From NCBI GenBank assembly GCA_002431915.1, contig DJEP01000026.1, positions 10,544 through 74,543 of the forward strand: a stretch of 64,000 nt of DNA, in the 5' to 3' direction. The notes under the pieces were generated by a model, which saw only the letters and a list, made by a program, of their open reading frames with translations, did not search any database and had not been told where the DNA came from. The DNA is from Lachnospiraceae bacterium UBA5895. GTDB lineage: Bacteria > Bacillota > Clostridia > Lachnospirales > Lachnospiraceae. Made by a program: the position numbers and the translations under genes. Positions 44,084 through 53,202 of this stretch are shown piece after piece (positions within the stretch are counted from its first letter, which is position 1; each line of letters starts with the position of its first letter).

Positions 44084-44992
44084 TTATGCCTTTGCTTCTT
44101 CCTGTCTGTCCAGTTCCATGATCTCCAACAGTTTCTCTGCCGCCGGCGCCATAGTCATCTTCGTATTCCTTACGACACAGAACTGTCTCTTTGGTATCAT
44201 TTTATTGAACCTGAGTTCAAAAAGCAAGCCGGATTCTACATAATCTCTGGCAAAATCCCGCATCACACACCCTACGCCCAGGTTCCGTCTGACGAACTGT
44301 ACGATCATATCACTGGTTGCCAGTTCAAATTCCGGCTGCACATAGACGCCGTTGCCCGCCAGGAATTCATCCATGTAGCTGCGGCTGCTGGTATTTTTCT
44401 CAAGAAATATAAGCGGCAGGCTCTCCAGCTCCTGGAAATCCAGCGTCTTATTTTTATACCCGAAAAATCTTCTTCCCGCCACGAAGACATCCTCGATCTC
44501 CCGCACCGGGATCATCTTAATATCCGGTCTCTCCGGAAACGGAGTGCTGACGATGCCGAAATCGATCCTGCCTTCTCTTAAATAATTCAGGGTCTCCGGC
44601 GTCGGTGCATTGGTAACAATCACCTTGATCCCGGGATACTGCTCATGGAACTTCTCCAGATAGGGAAGCAGGTAGAACTGCAGCGTCATATCGCTGGCAC
44701 CGATCCGGACTTCACCCAGCTCCACATTCTGCATCTGGTGGATCTTCTTCACTCCCAGTTCAATCTGCTCATATCCTTTTGCCACATAGGAGTACAGCAA
44801 TTCGCCCTCGCCGGTCAGCCGCACACCTTTTGCCGCCCGGTGGAAAAGCGACACATCCAGCGTATTTTCCAGCTGTTTGACAGCCTGACTGACAGCCGGC
44901 TGTGAAATGGACAGCTCACCTGCCGCCTTCGTCACACTTCCGCATTTTGCCACATAATAAAATACTTTATATGCTTCCAGATTATTGATCAT
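44084..44992 (-). CDS. LysR-family transcriptional regulator
   Basis: A 302-residue regulator. The N-terminal winged helix-turn-helix (about 1-60) contains SVTKAAGELSISQPAVSQAV; the rest is the two-lobed effector-binding domain. LysR regulators usually control a divergent neighbour, but the upstream gene here (purA) has the same orientation and ends 212 bp away, so the target is not evident. GGGAG lies seven bases before the ATG. Confidence 0.92.
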   Translation of the reverse strand: MINNLEAYKVFYYVAKCGSVTKAAGELSISQPAVSQAVKQLENTLDVSLFHRAAKGVRLTGEGELLYSYVAKGYEQIELGVKKIHQMQNVELGEVRIGASDMTLQFYLLPYLEKFHEQYPGIKVIVTNAPTPETLNYLREGRIDFGIVSTPFPERPDIKMIPVREIEDVFVAGRRFFGYKNKTLDFQELESLPLIFLEKNTSSRSYMDEFLAGNGVYVQPEFELATSDMIVQFVRRNLGVGCVMRDFARDYVESGLLFELRFNKMIPKRQFCVVRNTKMTMAPAAEKLLEIMELDRQEEAKA

Positions 44993-45061
44993 ATCGCGAC
45001 TCCCACCCGATTTGTATGCTCCACGCGGCGATTCCGCCTACCGTCCGGAGGCTATTCATTC

Positions 45062-45103
45062 GCCAAATACAGATTCCTGTGCAAGCACAAAACTGTACTT
45101 GGC
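45062..45103. repeat. intergenic hairpin with GCAAGC apex
   Basis: GCCAA, TACAG and TGTGC pair with GCACA, CTGTA and TTGGC around an AA loop. It lies between purA and the LysR gene. The apex GCAAGC is also found in the hairpins at 6481-6527 and inside repeat copy A. It may end the purA transcript; no T-run follows. The rest of this 212-bp gap shows nothing clear. Confidence 0.5.
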
Positions 45104-45204
45104 TCATCGTATACACAAAAGGACATGGGCTGCATCTTGTGCCGCACCATGCCCTCTTCCGCATTGTTCTGCTATTACTTATTACAATATTACAAATCTT
45201 CCGA

Positions 45205-46497
45205 TTATTTCTTCAGAGGACTCTCACGATAAATGATATCTTCTCTTCCCGGACCGTTGCTGACCATGGTAATAGGGAATCCAATCTGTTCCTCTATGAA
45301 TTCTACGTACTTTCTGCAGTTCTCGGGCAGATCCTCGAATTTTCTGATGCCACGGATATCGCACTTCCAACCGGGCAGCTTCTTCAATACCGGCTTTGCC
45401 TTCTCCAGCTTGTAGGTCACAGGGAAGTCCGTAGTAACTTCACCGTCGATCTCATATCCCACGCATACAGGAATCTCATCCAGATATCCCAGTGCATCCA
45501 GTACGGTAAATGCCACATCGGTAGCACCCTGCAGACGGCAGCCATACTTGGTAGCCACACAGTCGAACCACCCCATACGTCTGGGACGTCCTGTGGTCGC
45601 ACCGAATTCACCGCCGTCACCACCGCGGCGACGTAACTCATCAGCCTCGTCTCCGAAGATCTCGGATACGAAAGCGCCTGCTCCTACGGCGGAAGAATAT
45701 GCCTTACTTACAGTCACGATCTGCTTGATCTCATAAGGAGGAATACCTGCTCCGATGGCACCGTATGCTGCCAGCGTGGAAGAAGAAGTTACCATAGGGT
45801 AGATTCCGTGATCCGGATCCTTCATGGTACCTAACTGACCCTCTAACAGAATGGTCTTGCCCTCTTTTAATGCTTTATCCAAGAATGCGGATACATCGCA
45901 TACAAAAGGTGCGATCATATCGCGATACTCATGCAGAGTATTTAACAGTTCTGCGGGATCGATCAGGGGCTTGTGGTACAGATGCTCCAAGATAACATTC
46001 TTCATCTCGCTGACGCGCTGTACCTTTTCCTCTAACAGTTCGTCATCGAATAACTCACTTACCTGGAAACCGATCTTCGCATACTTATCAGAATAGAAAG
46101 GTGCAATACCGGACTTGGTAGATCCGAAGGACTTACCGCCCAGTCTCTCCTCTTCGTACTGGTCAAATAAAATATGATAAGGCATTACCATCTGTGCACG
46201 GTCGGATACCAGAATCTTGGGCATCGGAACATTTCTGTCTGTGATAGACTTGATCTCCTTCATCAGGATGGGAATGTTTAACGCCACGCCGTTACCGATC
46301 ACGCTGGTGGTATGATTGTAAAATACACCGGAAGGAAGGGTGTGCAGAGCAAATTTACCATAATTGTTCACGATGGTATGTCCTGCGTTTGCGCCGCCCT
46401 GAAAACGTACGATAATGTCCGCTTTCTCTGCCAGCATATCTGTGATCTTTCCTTTTCCTTCGTCGCCCCAGTTGGCTCCTACAACTGCCTTTACCAT
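45205..46497 (-). CDS. purA: adenylosuccinate synthetase
   Basis: PurA joins IMP and aspartate with GTP to make adenylosuccinate, the first step from IMP to AMP. The N-terminal loop GANWGDEGKGKITDML, NNYGKFALHTLPSG and the C-terminal NGPGRED region are present. The start at 46497 (MVKAVVGANWG) has GGAGG five bases upstream; a start four codons earlier is less likely. Length is 430. It lies at the end of the purine block and has its own probable promoter. Confidence 0.96.
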   Translation of the reverse strand: MVKAVVGANWGDEGKGKITDMLAEKADIIVRFQGGANAGHTIVNNYGKFALHTLPSGVFYNHTTSVIGNGVALNIPILMKEIKSITDRNVPMPKILVSDRAQMVMPYHILFDQYEEERLGGKSFGSTKSGIAPFYSDKYAKIGFQVSELFDDELLEEKVQRVSEMKNVILEHLYHKPLIDPAELLNTLHEYRDMIAPFVCDVSAFLDKALKEGKTILLEGQLGTMKDPDHGIYPMVTSSSTLAAYGAIGAGIPPYEIKQIVTVSKAYSSAVGAGAFVSEIFGDEADELRRRGGDGGEFGATTGRPRRMGWFDCVATKYGCRLQGATDVAFTVLDALGYLDEIPVCVGYEIDGEVTTDFPVTYKLEKAKPVLKKLPGWKCDIRGIRKFEDLPENCRKYVEFIEEQIGFPITMVSNGPGREDIIYRESPLKK

Positions 46498-46589
46498 GTT
46501 TTCCTCCATTCTTTATCACAGTTCGTGATAAATCTAACTCAAATCTCTTACTTTTGTGAGGGAAAAACATTTCTCCCACACTGCTTTCC

Positions 46590-46595
46590 AGTATA
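46590..46595 (-). promoter_or_regulatory. probable purA -10 element
   Basis: TATACT on the minus strand, with a weak TTTACT -35 17 bp upstream. The leader between it and purA can form hairpins (for example TTATCAC/GTGATAA), but I see no known purine riboswitch. Confidence 0.4.
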
Positions 46596-46659
46596 CATCA
46601 CTTTGTAATATAAGTAAAATCAATATTTATTATATTTATTATAATCTACATCTATATCC

Positions 46660-46697
46660 AAAACGCGCAGCGTTTTGACATGCGAAACTTTTCGCAT
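46660..46697 (-). terminator. double hairpin after the PurF-like gene
   Basis: ATGCGAAA/TTTCGCAT (46680-46697) directly follows, and partly overlaps, the stop codon. A second hairpin AAAACGC/GCGTTTT (46660-46676) comes next, with a four-T end. Together they look like a transcription end between the PurF-like gene and the purA promoter. Confidence 0.5.
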
Positions 46698-48103
46698 TAT
46701 TCTCTTCCATCCCAGCAATACGTACACAACTTCTCTCTGCCGATGCCCACGGACTCGATCATGTCATCCAGTCTCTGGAACTGCAGGGTGGTGAAATTCA
46801 GCTGTCTGCCGATACGGGATACCATTTCCGCATACTCCGGCGTATCGGGATCCACGTAATTTTTCAGGTCGATTTCTCTGCCTTCCTGCTCGATCTCTTT
46901 AATCACACGACGGGTGATCAGATCCATCTCGGAGGAGGATCTGGAGAAATTCAGATACTTACAACCGTATAATAACGGAGGGCATGCCGGACGGATATGT
47001 ACTTCCTTCGCACCGCTCTGGTATAAAAATTCCGTCGTCTCTCTCAGCTGTGTACCCCGGACAATGGAATCATCAATGAGCAGCAGGCTCTGATCCTGAA
47101 TCAGATCGTGTACCGGGATCAGCTTCATCTTCGCAATCAGATTACGCTGGGTCTGAATCGTCGGCATAAAAGATCTGGGCCAGGTCGGTGTATACTTGAT
47201 GAACGGACGGGAAAAAGGAATGCCCGAACGGTTCGCGTATCCCACTGCATGGGCGGTACCGGAATCCGGTACTCCCGCTACGATATCCGGCTTCACATTG
47301 TCGCGCTCCGCCAGCTTGGCGCCGCACTGATAACGCATTTTCTCAACACTGATGCCCTCATAGGATGAGGACGGATATCCGTAATAAACCCACAAAAACG
47401 TACAGATCTTCATGTCCTTGCCGGGCTGTACCAGTGTCCGCACACCTTCCGGCGTCACGACAGCGATCTCTCCCGGTCCCAGTTCACGTACAGGCTGGTA
47501 TCCCAGATTCAGATAGGCAAAACTTTCAAAGGAGACACAGTATGCTCCTTCTTTTTTGCCCACAGCCACCGGGGTCCGCCCCATCTTATCTCTGGCCGCA
47601 TAGATTCCCTTCGGTGTCATGATCAGTAACGTCAGGGAACCGTCGATGATCTCCTGGGCATACTGGATGCCCTCCACCAGATTATCCTTCTGATTGACAA
47701 TTGCCGCCACCAGTTCCGTGGCGTTGATATCTCCGCCGCTCATCTCCAGGAAATGGGAATGTCCTTTTGCGAACAGATCCTGAATGATGACATCGATGTT
47801 ATTGATTTTGCCTACCGTGGTAATGGCATAGGTTCCATGATGGGAACGCACCATCAGCGGCTGGGGTTCAAAATCGGAAATACATCCGATACCGAGATTC
47901 CCCCGCATCTCATTGACGTCCTTGTCGAACTTTGTACGGAACGGCGCATTCTCGATATTGTGGATGGCTCTGTTATAACCTTCCTCTTTGCTGTAGACTG
48001 CCATTCCGGCACGTCTGGTTCCCAGATGGGAATGATAGTCTGTTCCGAAAAACAGATCAAACACACAGTCTTCTTTTGCTGCGACTCCAAAAAATCCACC
48101 CAT
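46697..48103 (-). CDS. PurF-like protein lacking the glutaminase cysteine
   Basis: A 468-residue paralogue of amidophosphoribosyltransferase. The phosphoribosyltransferase half is intact, with the PRPP loop LLLIDDSIVRGTQLRE. The N-terminal glutaminase half is altered: where PurF has CGVFG, this protein has GGFFG directly after the initiator Met, and the HNGNLIN loop reads TVGKINN. AGGAG before the ATG makes the start secure, so the cysteine is truly absent. It ends in CTYCWDGRE. It may use free ammonia, act on another amine, or regulate; I cannot choose. The full PurF is encoded two genes upstream. Confidence 0.85.
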   Translation of the reverse strand: MGGFFGVAAKEDCVFDLFFGTDYHSHLGTRRAGMAVYSKEEGYNRAIHNIENAPFRTKFDKDVNEMRGNLGIGCISDFEPQPLMVRSHHGTYAITTVGKINNIDVIIQDLFAKGHSHFLEMSGGDINATELVAAIVNQKDNLVEGIQYAQEIIDGSLTLLIMTPKGIYAARDKMGRTPVAVGKKEGAYCVSFESFAYLNLGYQPVRELGPGEIAVVTPEGVRTLVQPGKDMKICTFLWVYYGYPSSSYEGISVEKMRYQCGAKLAERDNVKPDIVAGVPDSGTAHAVGYANRSGIPFSRPFIKYTPTWPRSFMPTIQTQRNLIAKMKLIPVHDLIQDQSLLLIDDSIVRGTQLRETTEFLYQSGAKEVHIRPACPPLLYGCKYLNFSRSSSEMDLITRRVIKEIEQEGREIDLKNYVDPDTPEYAEMVSRIGRQLNFTTLQFQRLDDMIESVGIGREKLCTYCWDGRE

Positions 48104-48202
48104 TTTTGTCTCCTGCTCTCTGCTGTTTATTTTACCGTAACGCAGAAAACCGCCATTGGCTTTTGGTCAAATGACGGGTTTCTGTGATTGTAACATTCCT
48201 AT

Positions 48203-49660
48203 TTATACATTGATCTCCGCTTTCACGCCCAGGAAATCCTTGTTTGCCTCCAGGATGGGATTGATCACATTTTTCAGGAAAGCGTCCACCTGTTCTTTGG
48301 AGCGTCCGATATATTTGGACGGATCCATGGATGCCTTCAGTTCCTCCAGTCCCATGGGGAATGCGGGATCTGCGGCGATCAGTTCCAACAGGTTGTTCTC
48401 CTTGCCTTCTACCTTCACATTGCGTCCGGCTTCCATGGAAAGCTCACGGATACGCTCATGCAGCTCCTGACGATTACCGCCTAACTTTACAGCATCCATC
48501 ATGATATTCTCGGTAGCCATGAAAGGAAGTTCGCTCATCAAGTGTTTCTCAATTACCTTCGGATATACCACCAGACCATCCACCACGTTCAGGCACAGAT
48601 CCAGGATGCCATCGATGGCAAGGAAGCCTTCGGGAATGGACAGTCTCTTGTTAGCGGAGTCATCCAGGGTTCTCTCGAACCACTGGGTAGCGGAAGTAAT
48701 GGCGGGATTCAGGGCATCTACCATCACATAACGGGACAGGGAAGCAATACGCTCACTTCTCATGGGATTACGCTTATATGCCATAGCGGAGGAACCGATC
48801 TGATTCTTCTCGAAGGGTTCTTCCACTTCCTTCAGATGCTGTAACAGACGGATGTCATTGCTCATCTTGTGTGCGGATGCCGCAATACCTGCCAGTACAT
48901 TGGCTACTCTGGTATCCACCTTACGGGAATAGGTCTGTCCGGATACGGGATAGCACTCCTTGAAGCCCATCTTGGCGGCGATCATGGGATCGATCTTGTC
49001 GATGGTCTCCTGATCTCCGTTGAACAGCTCCAGGAAGGATGCCTGGGTTCCGGTGGTTCCCTTGGAGCCTAACAGCTTCATGGTATTCAGAACATGATCC
49101 AGGTCTTCCAGATCCAAAGAGAACTCCTGCAGCCACAGTGTTGCTCTCTTACCTACGGTCGTAGGCTGTGCAGGCTGAAAATGAGTAAATGCCAGGGTCG
49201 GCTGTGCCTTATACTTGTCTGCAAAGTCAGCCAGTTCCTTCATGACATTGATCAGCTTTTTTCTGACTAATTTCAGTGCTTCTGTCATCACAATAATATC
49301 GGTGTTGTCACCCACATAACAGGAAGTAGCACCCAGATGGATGATTCCGGCTGCCTTGGGGCACTGCTGTCCGTATGCATAAACATGGCTCATAACATCA
49401 TGACGTACCAGCTTCTCACGCTCTTTTGCCACATCATAGTTGATGTCTTCGGCGTGTGCCTTCAGCTCCTCGATCTGTTCATCTGTGATGACGGGTTTGC
49501 CATCCTGGGACAGTCCCAGCTCTTTCTCCGTCTCTGCCAGTGCGATCCACAGCTTTCTCCAGGTGCGGAATTTCATATCCGGGGAGAAAATATACTGCAT
49601 CTCCTTGCTGGCATAGCGTTCGGATAACGGGCTCTGATATCTGTCTGTACCTGTACTCAT
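48203..49660 (-). CDS. purB: adenylosuccinate lyase
   Basis: PurB cleaves SAICAR and adenylosuccinate in purine synthesis. The fumarase/aspartase signature GSSAMAYKRNPMRSE is present, with TSCYVGDNTDI and the helical bundle typical of the superfamily. The start at 49660 (MSTGTDRYQSPLSERYA) follows AAGAGGAG; the frame runs 27 codons upstream into repeat copy C without a ribosome site. Length is 485, the longer form that resembles the eukaryotic type. Confidence 0.95.
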   Translation of the reverse strand: MSTGTDRYQSPLSERYASKEMQYIFSPDMKFRTWRKLWIALAETEKELGLSQDGKPVITDEQIEELKAHAEDINYDVAKEREKLVRHDVMSHVYAYGQQCPKAAGIIHLGATSCYVGDNTDIIVMTEALKLVRKKLINVMKELADFADKYKAQPTLAFTHFQPAQPTTVGKRATLWLQEFSLDLEDLDHVLNTMKLLGSKGTTGTQASFLELFNGDQETIDKIDPMIAAKMGFKECYPVSGQTYSRKVDTRVANVLAGIAASAHKMSNDIRLLQHLKEVEEPFEKNQIGSSAMAYKRNPMRSERIASLSRYVMVDALNPAITSATQWFERTLDDSANKRLSIPEGFLAIDGILDLCLNVVDGLVVYPKVIEKHLMSELPFMATENIMMDAVKLGGNRQELHERIRELSMEAGRNVKVEGKENNLLELIAADPAFPMGLEELKASMDPSKYIGRSKEQVDAFLKNVINPILEANKDFLGVKAEINV

Positions 49661-49690
49661 TTGTCTGCTCCTCTTATTTTCTAAATTATT

Positions 49691-49800
49691 GCAACTATTC
49701 CAAACCCATCCCTCACATTTCCAAAATCGTATGACTCTCATACTTTCCCGCTGCTCCGCGCTGATTTTGTTCTTATTCTAAGGGGTTCTGAATAGTTATT
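49691..49800. repeat. palindromic intergenic repeat, copy C
   Basis: The 110-bp spacer between purF and purB begins GCAACTATTC and ends GAATAGTTAT, the same inverted ends as copies A and D. The centre has diverged but keeps TTCCAAAATCG, which recalls copy B. Confidence 0.6.
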
Positions 49801-49802
49801 GT

Positions 49803-51254
49803 TTATTTGTCAAACTCTCCGCGAATATCCTCCTCGGGCGGTTCCATCGGATATTTCCCTGTAAAGCATCCCTTACAGATGCCGAGCCTGCCGCCTACCA
49901 GTTCTTCCAGTCTCTCGATCTTCAGATAGTCCAGACTGTCCGTACCGATGAGATCACTGATCTCTTTGATGGAACGATTATAGGCGATCAGCTGGTCTCT
50001 CGCCGGAACATCCGTACCGAAATAGCAGGGCCACAGAAAAGGCGGTGAACTGACTCTCATATGGACTTCCTTCGCTCCTACCTCCCGTAACATCTTCACG
50101 ATACGGTCGGAGGTGGTGCCGCGGACAATGGAATCATCGATCATAATGACACGCTTGCCTTCCACGGCTTTCCGGATGGGATTTAACTTGACCTGAACAC
50201 TGCTCTCTCTGCTCTTCTGCTTCGGCTTGATAAAGGTTCTGCCCACATAGGCATTTTTCACGAATCCCATACCGTAAGGAATTCCGGACTGCATAGAATA
50301 TCCCATGGCAGCACAGTTACCGGACTCCGGCACGCCGATGACCAGATCCGCATCCACCGGGGAATCCATAGCCAGGAACTTTCCTGCCAGAATACGGGAA
50401 TCGTACACACTGATTCCGTCGATGAAGCTGTCGGGTCTGGCGAAATAAATATACTCAAAAATACATCTTGCGGTATCCGCAGGCTTCAATACATGGGTAG
50501 TGTCGGACTCGATCCCCTTCTCCGGAGATATGGTCACGATCTCTCCGGGTAACACATCCCGGACAAATTCTGCCCCTACCGTATCTAGAGCACAGGTCTC
50601 ACTGGACAGAAAATAGGCATTATCTCTCTTACCGATACATAAAGGCTTAAAACCATAAGGATCTCTGGCACCGATCAGCTTCCTCGGAGACATCACCACC
50701 AGGGAGTAGGCTCCCTTGATCTTCGTCATGGCTCTGCCTACCGCTTCCTCGACGGATTTGGAGTTCAGGCGCTCTCTGGCAATATGGTACGCAATGACCT
50801 CGGAGTCAATGGTGGTCTGGAAGATCGCTCCGGTATACTCCAGCTCTCTCCGCAGCTCCGGAGCGTTGATCAGATTACCGTTATGCGCCAGTCCCAAAGT
50901 ACCTTTTACATAGTTAAGCACCAGGGGCTGTGCATTCTCTCTGGTGGAGCCGCCCGCCGTGGAATAGCGGACATGGCCAACACCGATGTCACCCTTTAAT
51001 TTTTCCAGGTGCTCCGGTGTAAATGCCTCGTTGACCAGTCCCATATCCTTGCTGCTTAATACTTTTCCTTTGGGACCGTTCGTATCGCTGACGGCGATAC
51101 CGCAGCTCTCCTGTCCTCTGTGCTGCAACGCCAGAAGCCCGTAATAGATCGTGGATGCCACATCGTGTCCGTCAAAATCGTACACACCGAAGACACCGCA
51201 TTCTTCCTTTAATTTATCATTATTTTCCGTCTGGATATAAATGTTGTCCGTCAC
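49803..51254 (-). CDS. purF: amidophosphoribosyltransferase
   Basis: PurF makes phosphoribosylamine from PRPP and glutamine, the first committed step of purine synthesis. An 18-residue propeptide precedes CGVFGVYD, whose Cys becomes the N-terminal nucleophile. QHRGQESCG and HNGNLIN complete the glutaminase site; the PRPP loop is VIMIDDSIVRGTTSDR. The ending CKGCFTGKYP supplies cysteines for the iron-sulfur cluster of the Bacillus type. The start is GTG after TAAGG. It lies between purC and purB. Confidence 0.97.
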   Translation of the reverse strand: MTDNIYIQTENNDKLKEECGVFGVYDFDGHDVASTIYYGLLALQHRGQESCGIAVSDTNGPKGKVLSSKDMGLVNEAFTPEHLEKLKGDIGVGHVRYSTAGGSTRENAQPLVLNYVKGTLGLAHNGNLINAPELRRELEYTGAIFQTTIDSEVIAYHIARERLNSKSVEEAVGRAMTKIKGAYSLVVMSPRKLIGARDPYGFKPLCIGKRDNAYFLSSETCALDTVGAEFVRDVLPGEIVTISPEKGIESDTTHVLKPADTARCIFEYIYFARPDSFIDGISVYDSRILAGKFLAMDSPVDADLVIGVPESGNCAAMGYSMQSGIPYGMGFVKNAYVGRTFIKPKQKSRESSVQVKLNPIRKAVEGKRVIMIDDSIVRGTTSDRIVKMLREVGAKEVHMRVSSPPFLWPCYFGTDVPARDQLIAYNRSIKEISDLIGTDSLDYLKIERLEELVGGRLGICKGCFTGKYPMEPPEEDIRGEFDK

Positions 51255-51311
51255 CTGTAAGCCTTACCTTTCCTGCCTGCCCCCGCAAAAAAGAATACCC
51301 GAAAACGTTAT

Positions 51312-52187
51312 TTACAGTTCCCTGCCTGTCAGCATCTTGTATGCCTGAAGATATTTGTCGATGGTCTTCTGCACGATATCCTCCGGCAGCTTCCAGCCCT
51401 TTTCTGGGTTGGCTTTCAGCCAGTCTCTTGCAAACTGCTTGTCAAAGGAAGGCTGTCCGTGACCGGGCTCATAGCCGTCTACCGGCCAGAAACGGGAACT
51501 GTCGGGAGTCAGTACTTCATCTCCCAGTACCATGTTGCCGTTCTCGTCCAGACCGAACTCAAACTTGGTATCTGCGATAATAATTCCTCTGGTCAGTGCG
51601 TAATCCGCACACTTTTTATAAATAGCGATGGTATAGTCACGAAGCTTGGCAGCATATTCTGCTCCCTTGCCCGGGAAACGCTTCTCCAGATATTCCACAC
51701 TCTGCTCATAGGAGATGTTCTCATCATGATCTCCGATCTCCGCCTTGGTGGAAGGGGTATAGATGGGCTCAGGAAGCTTGTCTGCCTCCTTCAGACCTTC
51801 CGGAAGCTTAATACCGCAAACGGTACCGTTCTTCTTGTAGCTTTCCCAGCCGCTTCCGGTAATGTATCCACGAACGATGCACTCGATGGGGAGCATGTTC
51901 AGCTTCTTGCACATCATGCTGTTACCGTCAAATTTCGGCTGTCTGAAAAATTCAGGCATATCATTGACATCTACAGATACCATATGATTGGGAATCACAT
52001 CCTCTGTCATGTCAAACCAGAATTTCGACATCTGGGTCAATACAGTTCCCTTCTTCGTTACTGTGTTGTCCAAGATCACATCAAAGCAGCTGATACGGTC
52101 AGTTGCCACCATGATCAGGGTGTCTCCGTTGTCGTAGATCTCACGAACTTTGCCTTCCTTGATCGGTTTCATTTCCTGTACGCTCAT
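51312..52187 (-). CDS. purC: SAICAR synthetase
   Basis: PurC joins CAIR and aspartate to form [19 protein letters not shown] at the N-terminus and [17 protein letters not shown] are typical; DTKFEFG lies in the second half. Its 291 residues match the longer bacterial form. It is the first gene of the purC-purF-purB series, and the palindromic repeat copy D lies 38 bp upstream of its ATG. AGGA is eight bases before the ATG. Confidence 0.96.
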   Translation of the reverse strand: MSVQEMKPIKEGKVREIYDNGDTLIMVATDRISCFDVILDNTVTKKGTVLTQMSKFWFDMTEDVIPNHMVSVDVNDMPEFFRQPKFDGNSMMCKKLNMLPIECIVRGYITGSGWESYKKNGTVCGIKLPEGLKEADKLPEPIYTPSTKAEIGDHDENISYEQSVEYLEKRFPGKGAEYAAKLRDYTIAIYKKCADYALTRGIIIADTKFEFGLDENGNMVLGDEVLTPDSSRFWPVDGYEPGHGQPSFDKQFARDWLKANPEKGWKLPEDIVQKTIDKYLQAYKMLTGREL

Positions 52188-52224
52188 ACCATCAGTCCTC
52201 GCATTCTTATGTTTTCAATTTTTT

Positions 52225-52321
52225 GCAACTATTCAGAGCCATGTAAATATCAATGAATATTCGGCGAATGCTGGCATTCGTAAGAATATTTATCGATATT
52301 TATAGGGCTCTGAATAGTTAC
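52225..52321. repeat. palindromic intergenic repeat, copy D
   Basis: This 97-bp element is an almost complete hairpin. Its ends are GCAACTATTCAGAGCC and GGCTCTGAATAGTTAC, inner arms match through AAATATC and AATATTC, and the apex is GAATGC/GCATTC. It is the best-preserved member of the family and lies in front of purC. Confidence 0.75.
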
Positions 52322-52335
52322 TGTTTCCTTTGGAA

Positions 52336-52364
52336 TAGGTGTGGGTCAGATAAACCCACACCTA
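52336..52364. terminator. strong hairpin between the amino acid importer and purC
   Basis: TAGGTGTGGGT and ACCCACACCTA form a perfect 11-bp stem with a seven-base loop. Outer bases CTGTTT (52321) and AAACAG (52371) may extend it. It lies about 40 bp after the stop codon of the ATPase gene and probably ends that operon, although no T-run follows. Confidence 0.5.
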
Positions 52365-52402
52365 ATAGATAAACAGATTTGCGAAAAAAAATCAATATAT
52401 TT

Positions 52403-53188
52403 TTATTGCAGTTTTCCGATAAATTCCCGAACCCGGGCATTTTCCGTGGCAAAAAGCTGTTCGGGAGAACCTTCCTCCACGATCACACCCTGCTCCATGA
52501 AAATGATGCGGTCGGATACCTCTCTTGCAAACTGCATCTCATGGGTCACGATGATCATGGTCATATGCTCACTTGCCAGCTGTCTGATAACCTTCAATAC
52601 TTCCGCAGTCAGTTCCGGATCCAGTGCCGAGGTCGGCTCATCGAAGAACAGAATCTTGGGCTGCAGCGCCAGTGCCCTGGCTATGGATACTCTCTGCTGC
52701 TGTCCGCCGGATAACTGGTAAGGGTAGGCGTCTGCCTTATCCGACAGTCCTAACTGTGCCAGCAGCTTCTCCGCCCTCTCCACAGCTTCTGTGCGGCTTA
52801 CCTTATCCACATGGATCGGCGCATCGATGATATTTTTCATCACCGTATAATGAGGAAACAGGTTAAAGTTCTGGAACACCAGTCCGAAGCATTTGCGGAT
52901 CTTATGTAATTCCGCTTTCGATGCGTATTCGCACTGTACTCTGCCGTTTTTATCCGTCTTCTCCGAAGCCGCCGTCTGTCCTAAATAGATCAGCTCGCCG
53001 CCGTCCATTTTCTCCAAAAGCGTTGCACAGCGAAGCAGTGTGGACTTACCGGAACCGGAGGGTCCGATGATGGAGACGACCTCTCCCTTTTTCACAGTCA
53101 GGGAGATATCCTTCAGTACTCCGTTGCCGTCAAAACTTTTTTTCACATGATTCATTTCTAAGAGGATTTCTCCGTCTGTCTGTCCCAT
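52403..53188 (-). CDS. polar amino acid ABC transporter, ATP-binding protein (GlnQ type)
   Basis: A 261-residue ATPase that powers the importer. Walker A is GPSGSGKST, the signature is LSGGQQQR, Walker B is ILFFDEPTSALD and the switch His is in IIVTHEM. A short insertion near residues 70-85 (QTAASEKTDKNGR) is seen in several Clostridial relatives. It follows the permease gene by 14 bp. AGGAGC lies upstream of the ATG. Confidence 0.95.
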   Translation of the reverse strand: MGQTDGEILLEMNHVKKSFDGNGVLKDISLTVKKGEVVSIIGPSGSGKSTLLRCATLLEKMDGGELIYLGQTAASEKTDKNGRVQCEYASKAELHKIRKCFGLVFQNFNLFPHYTVMKNIIDAPIHVDKVSRTEAVERAEKLLAQLGLSDKADAYPYQLSGGQQQRVSIARALALQPKILFFDEPTSALDPELTAEVLKVIRQLASEHMTMIIVTHEMQFAREVSDRIIFMEQGVIVEEGSPEQLFATENARVREFIGKLQ

Positions 53189-53202
53189 ATACGTTACTGC
53201 TC

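Noticed and set aside
46498..46596. Purine riboswitch in front of purA
   Set aside because: The leader forms small hairpins, but the conserved loop sequences of the purine aptamer were not found.
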